A stretch of DNA of 64,000 nt, from positions 62,001 to 126,000 of the forward strand of contig NZ_BAGF01000030.1 in the NCBI RefSeq assembly GCF_000308755.1, written 5' to 3'. Origin of the DNA: Nocardia pneumoniae NBRC 100136 (GTDB taxonomy: Bacteria; Actinomycetota; Actinomycetes; Mycobacteriales; Mycobacteriaceae). This document shows, piece after piece, positions 1 to 9,832 of this stretch; the stretch's first letter is position 1; each line of letters starts with the position of its first letter. Below the pieces are notes generated by a model. That model was not told the origin of the DNA. It searched no databases and saw only the letters and a list, made by a program, of their open reading frames with translations. The translations under genes and the position numbers were made by a program.

Positions 1-432
1 CTGGACGCGGGCGCCATGGAGACGGTGTTCCCGTGGAAGGAGAAGTGGCGCGGCGACGAGCACGCCACGCTGCAGTCGCTGCGCGGCATCCGCAACGCCG
101 TCATGCTGATCCGCCTGCGCACCGAGGACGCGCAGAAGGCGATCAAGCGCAAGGGCCAGGAGAGCTTCAACTACGGCGACTACTTCGCCTACTCGAAGAT
201 CTGCACCCACCTCGGCTGCCCGACCTCGCTGTTCGAGCAGCAGACCAACCGGATCCTGTGCCCCTGCCACCAGTCGCAGTTCTCCGCGACCGAATGGGGC
301 AAGCCGGTCTTCGGTCCCGCCGCTCGCGCGCTGCCGCAGCTGCCGATCACCGTCAACGCTGAGGGCTTCCTGGTCGCCAACGGCGACTTCATCGAGCCGC
401 TCGGCCCGGCCTACTGGGAGCGCCGTTCATGA
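1..432 (+). CDS. qcrA: Ubiquinol/menaquinol-cytochrome c reductase Rieske iron-sulfur subunit, C-terminal part (5' end outside window)
   Basis: Rieske subunit of the cytochrome bc1 (bcc) complex, which takes electrons from menaquinol at the membrane. The frame is open from base 1, so the N-terminal membrane part lies upstream of the window. Both cluster-binding boxes are visible: CTHLGC and CPCHQSQF, each giving one Cys and one His to the [2Fe-2S] centre. The stop codon overlaps the qcrB start (ATGA), which implies translational coupling and equal output of the two subunits. The order qcrA-qcrB is standard in actinobacteria. The ATG at 16 is internal and is not the true start. Confidence 0.95.
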   Translation: MDAGAMETVFPWKEKWRGDEHATLQSLRGIRNAVMLIRLRTEDAQKAIKRKGQESFNYGDYFAYSKICTHLGCPTSLFEQQTNRILCPCHQSQFSATEWGKPVFGPAARALPQLPITVNAEGFLVANGDFIEPLGPAYWERRS

Positions 433-2051
433 GTCCTTCTGTCGCAGCCCAAGCCAGCGAGGCGGACGAGCGGTACCGCGCCGCCGCGTTCGTGAAGCGG
501 TCGATCAATAAGGTCTTCCCGACGCATTGGTCGTTCCTGCTCGGTGAGATCGCGCTCTACAGCTTCATCATCCTGCTGCTGTCGGGTGTGTATCTGACCC
601 TGTTCTTCGATCCGTCGATGAGCGAGGTCGTCTACAACGGCGCCTACCAGCCGCTGCGTGGTGTCACCATGTCGCGGGCCTACGAGACGGCGCTCAACAT
701 CTCCTTCGAGGTGCGCGGCGGTCTGTTCGTCCGCCAGGTGCACCACTGGGCGGCGCTGCTGTTCGCGGCGTCGATCATCATCCATCTGTTCCGGATCTTC
801 TTCACCGGCGCGTTCCGCAAGCCGCGTGAGGCGAACTGGGTGATCGGTTCGCTGCTGCTGATCCTGGCGATGTTCGAGGGCTTCTTCGGCTACTCGCTGC
901 CGGATGACCTGCTCTCGGGTACCGGTCTGCGGGCCGCGTTCTCCGGCATCACCATCTCGATTCCGATCATCGGCACGTGGCTGCACTGGCTGATGTTCGG
1001 CGGTGACTTCCCCGGCGACATCATCATTCCGCGCCTGTACATCGCGCACGTGCTGCTGTTCCCCGGGATCATCCTGGCGCTGATCGCGGCGCATGTGGCG
1101 TTGGTGTGGTACCAGAAGCACACTCAGTTCCCCGGCCCGGGCCGCACCGAGAACAACGTGGTGGGCGCCCGCATCGTGCCGGTGTTCGCCGCGGACCAGG
1201 GCGCGTTCTTCGCCTTCACCCTCGGCATCGTCGGCATCATGGGCGGCGTCTTCCAGATCAACCCGATCTGGAACCTGGGCCCGTACAACCCCTCGCAGGT
1301 GTCGGCCGGTTCCCAGCCGGACTTCTACATGATGTGGACCGACGGCATGGCGCGGTTGATGCCGCCGTGGGAGCTGTATCTGGGCCGCTACACCGTGCCC
1401 GCGGTGTTCTGGGTGGCACTGATCATGGGCTTGGTGTTCACGGTGCTGATCGCCTACCCGTGGATCGAGAAGCGCCTCACCGGCGACAAGGCCGCGCACC
1501 ACAACCTGCTGCAACGCCCGCGTGACGTGCCGGTCCGCACCGCGATCGGCGCGATGGCGATCGCGTTCTACGTGGTGCTGACCCTGTCCTGCGTCAACGA
1601 CATCGTCGCGCTGAAGTTCGACATCTCGCTGAACGCGACCACGTGGATCGGCCGCATCGGCCTGCTCGTCGCACCGCCGATCGCGTACTTCCTCACCTAC
1701 CGGTTCTGCATCGGCTTGCAGCGCAGCGACCGCGCGGTGCTCGAGCACGGCATCGAGACCGGTGTGATCAAGCGTCTGCCGCACGGCGAGTACATCGAGG
1801 TGCACCAGCCGCTGGGCCCGGTGGACGAGCACGGTCACCCGATTCCGCTGGCGTATCAGGGCGCTCCGGTCCCGAAGAAGATGAGCAAGCTGGGCGCGGC
1901 AGGCAAGCCGGGCACCGGCAGCTTCCTGCGGCCGGACCCGCAGGAGGAAAGCGACCGCCACTTCGAGATCGAGCACGAGGAAGAGCACAAGCAGCTGAAG
2001 GTGCTGCAGCAGGCTCAAGAGGCGGCGTCGAACGGCAAGCACGGCCACTGA
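429..2051 (+). CDS. qcrB: Cytochrome bc1 complex cytochrome b subunit
   Basis: Membrane-integral di-haem cytochrome b of the bcc complex, holding the quinol oxidation and reduction sites. The 540-aa product fits the long actinobacterial QcrB type. It shows the usual hydrophobic helices, His-containing helix segments such as VHHWAALLF, and an extended charged cytoplasmic tail after the last helix (about residue 440 onward). The start ATG overlaps the qcrA stop by four bases. A strong bidirectional hairpin directly downstream ends the qcr operon. In mycolata this complex forms a supercomplex with the aa3 oxidase; QcrB is the target of imidazopyridine-type inhibitors (known for the family). Confidence 0.97.
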   Translation: MSPSVAAQASEADERYRAAAFVKRSINKVFPTHWSFLLGEIALYSFIILLLSGVYLTLFFDPSMSEVVYNGAYQPLRGVTMSRAYETALNISFEVRGGLFVRQVHHWAALLFAASIIIHLFRIFFTGAFRKPREANWVIGSLLLILAMFEGFFGYSLPDDLLSGTGLRAAFSGITISIPIIGTWLHWLMFGGDFPGDIIIPRLYIAHVLLFPGIILALIAAHVALVWYQKHTQFPGPGRTENNVVGARIVPVFAADQGAFFAFTLGIVGIMGGVFQINPIWNLGPYNPSQVSAGSQPDFYMMWTDGMARLMPPWELYLGRYTVPAVFWVALIMGLVFTVLIAYPWIEKRLTGDKAAHHNLLQRPRDVPVRTAIGAMAIAFYVVLTLSCVNDIVALKFDISLNATTWIGRIGLLVAPPIAYFLTYRFCIGLQRSDRAVLEHGIETGVIKRLPHGEYIEVHQPLGPVDEHGHPIPLAYQGAPVPKKMSKLGAAGKPGTGSFLRPDPQEESDRHFEIEHEEEHKQLKVLQQAQEAASNGKHGH

Positions 2052-2060
2052 CGTCCGCAA

Positions 2061-2100
2061 CACGACGGCCCCGAGTCGAGTCCGGCTCGGGGCCGTCGTG
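2061..2100. terminator. Bidirectional terminator between qcrB and the convergent exonuclease gene
   Basis: Perfect 15-bp inverted repeat (2061-2075 with 2086-2100) around a 10-base loop, ten bases after the qcrB stop. There is no clear U-tract, as is usual for high-GC actinobacteria. It lies between convergent genes and can serve both. Confidence 0.85.
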
Positions 2101-2116
2101 CGTCATGCCGCGGCTG

Positions 2117-2617
2117 TCACAGGCGCGGCGCCGCGCGGCGGGCGGCTTCGATGGCTTCGAATTTGGCCAGGTTGTGCCGGGCGTCGGCGAGCGCGTCGTG
2201 GGCGTCGGGTGGGATCGGCGGCAGCTCGGGACGGCCGTGCGCTTCCCAGTGCTGGCGCAGCTCGTTGGTGTAGCGGGGCAGCGTGTTGGGGAGGTCCACC
2301 ATGGACCCCCAGAGCTGGCACAGCGCCACATGGTCATAGGCGGCGACCCAGGCCCACAGCTCCGGCTGCACGGTCGGCCTGGGCACCAGGAAGGCGTACA
2401 GCTCGTCGCGGATCCGCGCACGGCTGCGCCACAGCGGTGAGGACGGCGGCGGCAGCTGCGGCAACACGAATTTGCGCACCCACGGCCCCGCACGGTCGGG
2501 ATCGAATTCGGTGGACACCGCGTAGTACTCCCGGCCGTCCTCGCAGACGACGCCGATGGAGACCAAATCGATGGTCACACCGTCTTCGATGAATTCGCAG
2601 TCGTAAAAATATCTCAG
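2117..2617 (-). CDS. DEDDh-type 3'-5' exoribonuclease, Rv2179c-like
   Basis: Small RNase of the DEDDh exonuclease fold, about 166 aa. The first catalytic acids are in YDCEF near the N-terminus, and the C-terminal H/D pair is in DAHDALADARHN. The M. tuberculosis orthologue in the same place (next to aroG) is about 168 aa and begins right before RYFYDCEF. That length fits a CTG start at 2617, preceded ten bases upstream by a good GAGGAGAG site (2628-2635). The only upstream ATG (2677) would add 20 residues not found in the family. Members trim 3' overhangs of RNA (family knowledge). The start is the uncertain point; the identity is not. Confidence 0.85.
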   Translation of the reverse strand: MRYFYDCEFIEDGVTIDLVSIGVVCEDGREYYAVSTEFDPDRAGPWVRKFVLPQLPPPSSPLWRSRARIRDELYAFLVPRPTVQPELWAWVAAYDHVALCQLWGSMVDLPNTLPRYTNELRQHWEAHGRPELPPIPPDAHDALADARHNLAKFEAIEAARRAAPRL

Positions 2618-2696
2618 CGAGATCGGTCTCTCCTCGGTTTCCAGGTGCCGTCGCGGCAGGTGACGAGTTCCCAGCAAACCCTATGGTGGCGGCTGA

Positions 2697-4190
<1,494 letters not shown>

Positions 4191-4195
4191 GTGTA

Positions 4196-4274
4196 GGCGC
4201 ACCGTCGCGATTCGGTACGCCGAGATCAGGCAGCCCGAGGAGTGACACGGCGCACCGTCGTCATCCGGTGCGCC
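4196..4274. terminator. Two tandem hairpins between convergent aroG and pknL
   Basis: Two direct-repeat copies, 53 bp apart, of a hairpin with GGCGCACCG as its left arm. The first (4196-4204 with 4213-4221) has one mismatch. The second (4249-4257 with 4266-4274) is a perfect 9-bp stem ending five bases from the pknL stop. They fit a two-sided terminator for the convergent pair; the copy number suggests local duplication. Confidence 0.7.
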
Positions 4275-4278
4275 GAGG

Positions 4279-6276
4279 TCAGGGGAGCGCGACCAGTGAC
4301 ACGGTGCTGCCGGGTTCGACGTTCGCGCCGATAGCGGGCGTCTGCGAAATGATCACCGACGAATCCGACCGGGTGAGCTGGCTGACCTGGACCTGCAAAC
4401 CCATGCTCGCCAGCCGCGTCCTGGCGTCGCCGACGGTGGCGCCGAGCAGGCTCGGCATCTTCAACGCGTTGGAGACCACCAACACGACGCCGTCGCCGGA
4501 CTGAACCGTCGCTCCCGCACCGGGTTCGGTGCCGATGGCGTGGTCGGCCTCGACGCCGCGATCGAACTGACTCCGGTTCTCCCGCACCGTGATTCCGGCC
4601 GCGGTGAGGATCTTCACCGCCTCCGCGGCGGGACGGCCACGCACGTCCGGCACCCGCACGGGCTGAGATCCCTTGCTGCGGAACACTTTCACCTGCGCGC
4701 CGACCGGTAGCACGGTCCCTGGCTTCGGTTCCACCCTGGCGACCGTGCCTTTGGGCGCGGTGCTGGATTCCTCCCCGGCGTCGACCGGCTGCAGCCCGCC
4801 GTCCCGGATCAACTGATTGACCTTCGACACCTGGTCACCGGGCTGGACGTCCGGCACCTTGGGTTTGCCGCTGGAGACCAGCACGGCGACCGTCGACCCC
4901 TTGGTGACCTTGGACCCGGCCGACGGGTCGCTGCCGACCACGCCGCCGACGGGGACGGTGTCGGACGCCTTCTGCCGGACCTCGGTCTGGAACCCGGCCT
5001 CCTGGAGCGTGGCGATCGCCTTGTCGGTGCTCAACCCCGCGGTCGGCGGAACGGGCGAATAGCGGCCGAAACCGAGCCACCAACCGCCGATGCCGACCAG
5101 CAGGGTCAGCACCGCGACGATGGCCACCCACATCCACACGGTGCGCCGGGACCGGTTGAGATCGTTGGCGTAGGGCGAATACGGCGGCGCCGGGTGGGCT
5201 TGGCGAACCATCGGTTGGTCGTAGCCGTCCGAGGCGCCATAGTCGACACGAGGGCGCTGTGCGGTCACCACTTTGGTGTGCTGCACCGATTGCGGTGGGT
5301 GCGGCTCGAACACCGACGCACCGGCGAGACCCTGGCGGCCGTCGCGCTCCGGCGTGACGGCCCGGTAGCTGGCGCTGAGATGTTCGGCGGACTCCTGGGG
5401 CGCGGGCACCCGGTAGGCGGGCAGTTGCAGCGCGGCGGCGATCTGCCGCAGCGCGGCCGCCATCTCGTTCGCGTCCGCGAACCGGTGCGCGGGCTCTCGC
5501 GCGGTGGCCTTTGCGACGAACTCGTCGAACTCCGGCGGCACCCCGGAGATGAAACCGCTCGGGCTCGGCACGTCGTTCTCGATGCGCTGATAGGCCACCG
5601 ACAGCGACGTGTCGCCGGTGAAAGGCACACGTCCGGTGAGCATTTCGAAGATCAGCAACCCGAAGGAGTACACGTCGCTGCGGGAGTCGGCGTTGCCGCT
5701 GGTGACCTGTTCGGGGGAGAGGTAGGCGGCGGTGCCGAGAATGACGCTCGCCGAGGTGGTGTTCGCCGCCGCGACCGCTCGGACCAGGCCGAAATCGGCG
5801 ATCTTCACCTCGCCCGCGTCGGAGATCAGCACGTTCTCCGGCTTGATGTCGCGGTGCACCAGCCCCGCCGTGTGCGCGACGCCGATCGCCGCCAGCACCG
5901 GCTCGGCGACCGCGCGCACCGCGTGCGGCGGCATCGGGCCGCGCTCGCGCAGCAGTTCGCGCAGCGTGCCGCCCTCGACCAGCTCCATGATCAGGAACGG
6001 GTGGTCGCCGTCGACGCCCTGGTCGTACACCGCGACCAGCGACGGATGCTTGAGCTTGGCGACCGCGCGCGCCTCGAACTCGAACCGGGACAGGAACTGC
6101 GGGTCACCGGCGAACTTCGGATCCATCACCTTGATGGCGACCGGCCGGTCCAAGCGGGTGTCGATCCCCCGGAAGACCATCGACATGCCGCCGCGGGCGA
6201 TCGGCGCATCGATCCGATAGCGCCCTTCCAGCATCTGGCCGATCAAGTGACGTCCTCCGGCTTTCGCAAAGCTCAC
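4279..6276 (-). CDS. pknL: PknL-type serine/threonine protein kinase with extracellular PASTA repeats
   Basis: Transmembrane Ser/Thr kinase, 665 aa. The N-terminal kinase domain shows a Gly-rich loop (about 27-37), catalytic Lys49 (VAIKVMD), HRDIKPEN and DFGLVRA. A juxtamembrane linker follows, then one helix near 380-403, then about 260 extracellular residues forming roughly four PASTA repeats that bind muropeptide or lipid II in this family. Position next to aroG and an Rv2175c-like gene identifies the PknL orthologue. M. tuberculosis PknL lacks the PASTA region, so this longer form is notable. The GTG at 6276 is the longest start; an ATG at 6234 directly before the conserved LEGRYRID is possible. 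Confidence 0.9.
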   Translation of the reverse strand: MSFAKAGGRHLIGQMLEGRYRIDAPIARGGMSMVFRGIDTRLDRPVAIKVMDPKFAGDPQFLSRFEFEARAVAKLKHPSLVAVYDQGVDGDHPFLIMELVEGGTLRELLRERGPMPPHAVRAVAEPVLAAIGVAHTAGLVHRDIKPENVLISDAGEVKIADFGLVRAVAAANTTSASVILGTAAYLSPEQVTSGNADSRSDVYSFGLLIFEMLTGRVPFTGDTSLSVAYQRIENDVPSPSGFISGVPPEFDEFVAKATAREPAHRFADANEMAAALRQIAAALQLPAYRVPAPQESAEHLSASYRAVTPERDGRQGLAGASVFEPHPPQSVQHTKVVTAQRPRVDYGASDGYDQPMVRQAHPAPPYSPYANDLNRSRRTVWMWVAIVAVLTLLVGIGGWWLGFGRYSPVPPTAGLSTDKAIATLQEAGFQTEVRQKASDTVPVGGVVGSDPSAGSKVTKGSTVAVLVSSGKPKVPDVQPGDQVSKVNQLIRDGGLQPVDAGEESSTAPKGTVARVEPKPGTVLPVGAQVKVFRSKGSQPVRVPDVRGRPAAEAVKILTAAGITVRENRSQFDRGVEADHAIGTEPGAGATVQSGDGVVLVVSNALKMPSLLGATVGDARTRLASMGLQVQVSQLTRSDSSVIISQTPAIGANVEPGSTVSLVALP

Positions 6277-6383
6277 CCCTCGCGCGATACCTGCGCCAAG
6301 CGATCAGCCGCTCTTTGCGGCCCTCACGATGGTATCGAGTCCCCGCGCACCGGGTGTCTCACGACGTGCGAGGCCAGACGGTC

Positions 6384-6389
6384 TACCGT
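6384..6389 (+). promoter_or_regulatory. -10 element for leaderless Rv2175c-like gene
   Basis: TACCGT ends seven bases before the GTG at 6397 and no ribosome-binding site is present, so the transcript is probably leaderless. It lies in the 120-bp divergent spacer shared with pknL. Confidence 0.45.
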
Positions 6390-6396
6390 TGTGCGC

Positions 6397-6765
6397 GTGA
6401 GTGCATTTCCCTGCAGTGAGGACGTCCTTCCCGAGTCGGTGACCCTGCTGCCGCTGCCGGAGGTGGCCGACCGACTCGGGCTGGTGGTGACCCGGGTGCA
6501 TCAGATGCTGCGCGATCACCAACTGATCGCGGTGCGCAGAAACGGCGTGGCGGGCGTTCCCGAGCGCTTCTTCGACGACACCGGCGCGGTGGTGAAGCCC
6601 CTGCCCGGCCTGATCACGGTGATGCGCGACGCCAGGTACACCGACGAAGAGATCCTGGAATGGATCTTCACCGAGGACGACAGCCTGCCCGGCAAACCCA
6701 TCGACGCCCTGCACGGCCCACTCGCCCGTGAGGTACTGCGCCGAGCGGCGGCGGAGCCGTTTTGA
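6397..6765 (+). CDS. Rv2175c-family DNA-binding protein, likely PknL substrate
   Basis: About 122 aa. The N-terminal winged-helix region (LPLPEVADRLGLVVTRVHQM) is followed by the Rv2175c C-terminal domain (FDDTGAVVKPLPGL; ends ALHGPLAREVLRRA). In M. tuberculosis the orthologue binds DNA and is phosphorylated by PknL; the divergent pairing with pknL is kept here. The GTG at 6397 is chosen over 6391 because of its distance from the -10 element. Compared with the roughly 146-aa M. tuberculosis protein it has a shorter N-terminus and lacks an insertion near the C-terminus. The target sites are unknown. Confidence 0.85.
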   Translation: MSAFPCSEDVLPESVTLLPLPEVADRLGLVVTRVHQMLRDHQLIAVRRNGVAGVPERFFDDTGAVVKPLPGLITVMRDARYTDEEILEWIFTEDDSLPGKPIDALHGPLAREVLRRAAAEPF

Positions 6766-6770
6766 TCTGC

Positions 6771-6839
6771 TGGCTCGCGTCCGAGCGACCGCCGCTGGCA
6801 ACTTCGTCGCTTGCGCGTCGGCCGCTCGGACGCGAGCCA
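6771..6839. terminator. 17-bp perfect inverted repeat after the Rv2175c-like gene
   Basis: Arms 6771-6787 and 6823-6839 are perfect complements (left arm TGGCTCGCGTCCGAGCG) around 35 bases, six bases past the stop. It can act as a terminator, but the right arm is also part of a dispersed repeat found again near 61.1 kb, so it may be a mobile or extragenic element. The rest of the 6840-7052 spacer shows no gene. Confidence 0.55.
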
Positions 6840-6885
6840 CAAGAGGGCCGCGAACGGTCAATGCTCGGTCTCGCTCCGCTCGAAA
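6819..6885 (+). repeat. Dispersed intergenic repeat, copy A
   Basis: This stretch aligns with 61123-61183 over about 60 bases: CGGCC.CTCGGACGCGAGCC, then GGGCCGCGAAC, AATGCTC, and TCTCGCT.CGCTCGAAA. The two copies differ by a few substitutions and a short indel. Both lie in gaps and neither forms a conserved reading frame. Confidence 0.7.
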
Positions 6886-7052
6886 GTGATGGTTGGCCGA
6901 TGTGGTCGCGAGGGCATAAGCGTCCGGGGTCTCGCGACGGCTGGCCGGGGTTGATGGGGGACGCGCGGCAAATGGTTCTGTCGTCGCGGTGCGGGGCCGA
7001 AGGTGATCGGTACCACGGACCGTGGGGTGCGTTTGGGCGGCCGGTTCCTCGG

Positions 7053-8066
7053 TCAGCGCTCTAGTCGGGCGCGGAGGGTGGCGGTGGTGAATTCGGTGGC
7101 CGCTACGCGCAGGCGGTGGTGGCGGGGGACGACGGCGCGGTGGTCGAAGACGGCGTAATCGCTGCGTTCGATGTGGCGCAGGATGTCGGCGTAGAGGGTG
7201 GTCGCGGTGCGGATGGCGGGGCGGACGCGCGGCTCGAGCAGGGCTGTGCCGGGTTCGGCGCGGCGGTAGAGGTCGCGGTTGACCGCGATGAGGTGGGCCA
7301 AGGCGCGGCGGACGCGCGGGTCGGTGCGTCCGGTGCGGCGGCAGTCGAACAGCAGGTCGTCGTCCACGCCGAACGCGGTGAGCGCGTCGGCGGGCAGGTA
7401 GACGCGGTCGCGATCGAGGTCCTCGGCGACATCGCGCAGAAAGTTGGTGAGCTGGAACGCCTCGCCGAGCGCGGCGGCGGCCGGTTCCGCCTCGGCGACC
7501 GGGGCGATCGTGCCGAGTACCGGGAGCAGCTGCAATCCGATCGCCGCCGCGGAGCCGCGCATGTACTCGTGTAGCTCGGCCATGGTGGCGTACCGGTTAC
7601 GGAAACCCGGGGCGCCGGGCACATCCATCCGCATGGAATCCAGGAACGTCCAGAAGTGCCGCGGGTCGATGGCGTAGCGCCGGATGGTGTCGGTGACGGC
7701 GGCCAGGACGAGCGTGCGTGGCCGCGCACCGGCCTCCAGGGTGCGCGGGACAGAGGTCCGCTCATCGATCGGCGGCGTCGCCTCGATGCCCGGTTCCAGC
7801 GCGCCTCTGAGCTCCCGCTCGATCAGGTCGAGTGCGTCCGCCGGTTCGTGACCTGATACGCCTGCTCCGCTCGGCTGACCGGCGTGGTCGACGATGTCGT
7901 CCACCATTCGCGCGAACGCGTACAGCGCGTGCACCGCGGGCCGACGCTCGGGCGACAGCAGCCGGGTGGCCAGGAAGTAGGTGCGGCCGTGGGTGGCGGC
8001 GATCTGGCGGCATTCCCGGTAGGCGAGCGCGAGCAGGGCGTCAGCTGGTAGATGATCGTCGGTCAT
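7053..8066 (-). CDS. crtB: Phytoene synthase
   Basis: Joins two geranylgeranyl diphosphates head to head into phytoene, the first committed carotenoid step. 337 aa of the squalene/phytoene synthase family; both Asp-rich metal-binding segments are visible: DDIVD (after AFARMV) and the second at NFLRDVAEDLDRDRVYLP. The start ATG overlaps the stop of the upstream mannosyltransferase gene (ATGA), so the two are co-translated. It closes an idsA-crtI-mptA-crtB unit, which supplies both substrate (GGPP) and the next enzyme (desaturase). M. tuberculosis keeps idsA2 and mptA here but has no crt genes at this position. Confidence 0.93.
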   Translation of the reverse strand: MTDDHLPADALLALAYRECRQIAATHGRTYFLATRLLSPERRPAVHALYAFARMVDDIVDHAGQPSGAGVSGHEPADALDLIERELRGALEPGIEATPPIDERTSVPRTLEAGARPRTLVLAAVTDTIRRYAIDPRHFWTFLDSMRMDVPGAPGFRNRYATMAELHEYMRGSAAAIGLQLLPVLGTIAPVAEAEPAAAALGEAFQLTNFLRDVAEDLDRDRVYLPADALTAFGVDDDLLFDCRRTGRTDPRVRRALAHLIAVNRDLYRRAEPGTALLEPRVRPAIRTATTLYADILRHIERSDYAVFDHRAVVPRHHRLRVAATEFTTATLRARLER

Positions 8067-9769
8067 GGAGCGGGTGCGGCGGTGACGCTGGTCTGTGCGG
8101 TGCTGGGCGGGCTGGCGCGCAAGCGCAGCGGGTCCACGGTGCGCAGCGACAGCGCCGCCACGACGGAAGCGAAGGTGGCGGCGGCGACGTGCCAGAAGTT
8201 GTACAGGCCGATCGAGCCGTCCGGCTGGAAGACCAGCATCAGCCAGGTACACACGCCCACCAGCGCCATCAGCGTGGTGGTGGACAGCGCGAACCCGGCG
8301 GCCAGCGCCAGCGGCCACGAGTAGTACCAGGGCAGTGCGGCGGGGGAGAGGATGACGATGGCGACGAACGCGATCAGGATGCCCAGCACCGCCTCCCGCT
8401 CGCTGTGCCGGAACTGCCACCACGTCCAGGCCAGCACGGCGACCAGGGCCAGCGCGCACAGCGCGCGGGTCACCTCGAGCACCGACTCCATCCGCAGCGG
8501 GGTCACCCAGGTCACGGCGTGCGCCATGACGGTGGGCAGCGAAAGCCAGTTGATGATCTTCTTCGACCCGGACAGCGCGGTCAGCCAGCCGATGCCGACC
8601 CCGGCGATGGCCGAGGCGGCCACGAACACGGCGGCGAACACGCTGAGGCCGAGACCTGCGATCTTGGCGAACATCAGCGCCGGATGCGGCATGTCCTCGG
8701 TGCGCTCGGCGGCGTCGCCGGGTTGCTCGCTGGCGGGCAGGTGCGCCGGGTCGCGCCCGACTCGCTGCGCTGCGCGGCGCTCGCGTTCGTGCAGCATCCA
8801 GATCCACACCAGGAACGGCAGCGCCACGCCCGCGGTCGCCTTGATGGCCACGCCGATCGCGACCACCACGATGCCCGCCACGTGGTGGCGTTCCAGCACC
8901 AGCGCGATGCCCGCGCACATCAGACCGACCATCAGCATCTCGTTGTGCACGCCGCCGATCAGGTGGATCAGCACCAGCGGGTTGAGCACCGCCAGCCACA
9001 GCGCGACGGTGGGTTTGCCGCCGAGATGCTTGGTCAGGTACGGCACCGCCCACATCATCAGCGCCAGGCCGGGCAGCATGACCAGTCGCATCGCGATGGT
9101 GCCCGCCACCACGTTGTCGCCGGTCACGGCGGTGATCGCGCGTCCGAGCAGCAGGAACACCGGGCCGTAGGGTGCGGTGGTGGTGGTCCAGACCGGGCTC
9201 ACGTTGTCCAGCAGCACACCGGGATTGGCAACCGGCCCGACCTGGTATGGGTCGAAACCGTCGCGCAGCAGCGCGCCCTGCGCCAGGTAGGAGTAGGCGT
9301 CGCGGCTGAACATCGGCACGGCGAACAGCAGCGGGGCGATCCAGATGCCGACGATCGCGCGCAGTTCGTTCAGCGTCACCCCGGCGTCGATCCGGTCGCC
9401 GGTGCCGATGGTGGCGCGCCCGAGCCGGACCCAGGCGGTGACCATCAGCAGCACGCCGATCCAGATGCAGATGGTCGACAGCGCGTAGCCGTGCCCGAAT
9501 CGCAGCCAGGACAGGTGCATGGCCTCCAGCAGCGGGTCGCGCTTGCGGACGCTGCCCGCGCCGAACCCGCCGAAGGTGATCATGATGGCGCCGAAGAATC
9601 CGAGCAGGGCGGCGTGGCCCTCGGGGCTTCGGGCGAAGTCGGCGTAGGCGCGCATCCACCACAGGAAACCACGGGGGGCGGCCGATTCGCGACGTGCGGA
9701 GGGGGGCGATGGGTGGTCGGTGATGCCGGGTGCGGCGGCCTCTGCGGTGCGCGTTTCGGGGGATGCCAT
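8063..9769 (-). CDS. mptA: Alpha-(1->6)-mannopyranosyltransferase A, polyprenol-phosphomannose dependent
   Basis: Multi-pass membrane GT-C glycosyltransferase (about 568 aa from ATG 9769) that elongates the alpha-1,6-mannan backbone of lipomannan/lipoarabinomannan using polyprenyl-phosphomannose. Support: many hydrophobic helices, similarity to the actinobacterial MptA/MptB family, and the same place as Rv2174 between idsA2 and the Rv2175c gene. ATG 9769 is preferred (G-rich site 11 bases upstream); an in-frame start at 9805 is possible. It sits between crtI and crtB, probably in one mRNA, with a 63-bp gap after crtI and a four-base overlap into crtB. Confidence 0.88.
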   Translation of the reverse strand: MASPETRTAEAAAPGITDHPSPPSARRESAAPRGFLWWMRAYADFARSPEGHAALLGFFGAIMITFGGFGAGSVRKRDPLLEAMHLSWLRFGHGYALSTICIWIGVLLMVTAWVRLGRATIGTGDRIDAGVTLNELRAIVGIWIAPLLFAVPMFSRDAYSYLAQGALLRDGFDPYQVGPVANPGVLLDNVSPVWTTTTAPYGPVFLLLGRAITAVTGDNVVAGTIAMRLVMLPGLALMMWAVPYLTKHLGGKPTVALWLAVLNPLVLIHLIGGVHNEMLMVGLMCAGIALVLERHHVAGIVVVAIGVAIKATAGVALPFLVWIWMLHERERRAAQRVGRDPAHLPASEQPGDAAERTEDMPHPALMFAKIAGLGLSVFAAVFVAASAIAGVGIGWLTALSGSKKIINWLSLPTVMAHAVTWVTPLRMESVLEVTRALCALALVAVLAWTWWQFRHSEREAVLGILIAFVAIVILSPAALPWYYSWPLALAAGFALSTTTLMALVGVCTWLMLVFQPDGSIGLYNFWHVAAATFASVVAALSLRTVDPLRLRASPPSTAQTSVTAAPAP

Positions 9770-9832
9770 CTGGTGTCGGTCCCCCCGAATGGTCGGCGGT
9801 CGCAACCGCGAGCGAATAGGTCGGCGCTTAGT

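Noticed and set aside
411-2063. A 550-codon minus-strand open frame opposite qcrB
   Set aside because: High G/C at third positions leaves long antisense frames open; the product is Arg/His/Gln-rich without domains, while the plus strand is a clear QcrB.
7053-9662. An apparent 869-aa fusion protein ending in phytoene synthase
   Set aside because: The upstream half is an out-of-frame reading of mptA. The crtB ATG at 8066 overlaps the mptA stop and gives a normal-length enzyme.
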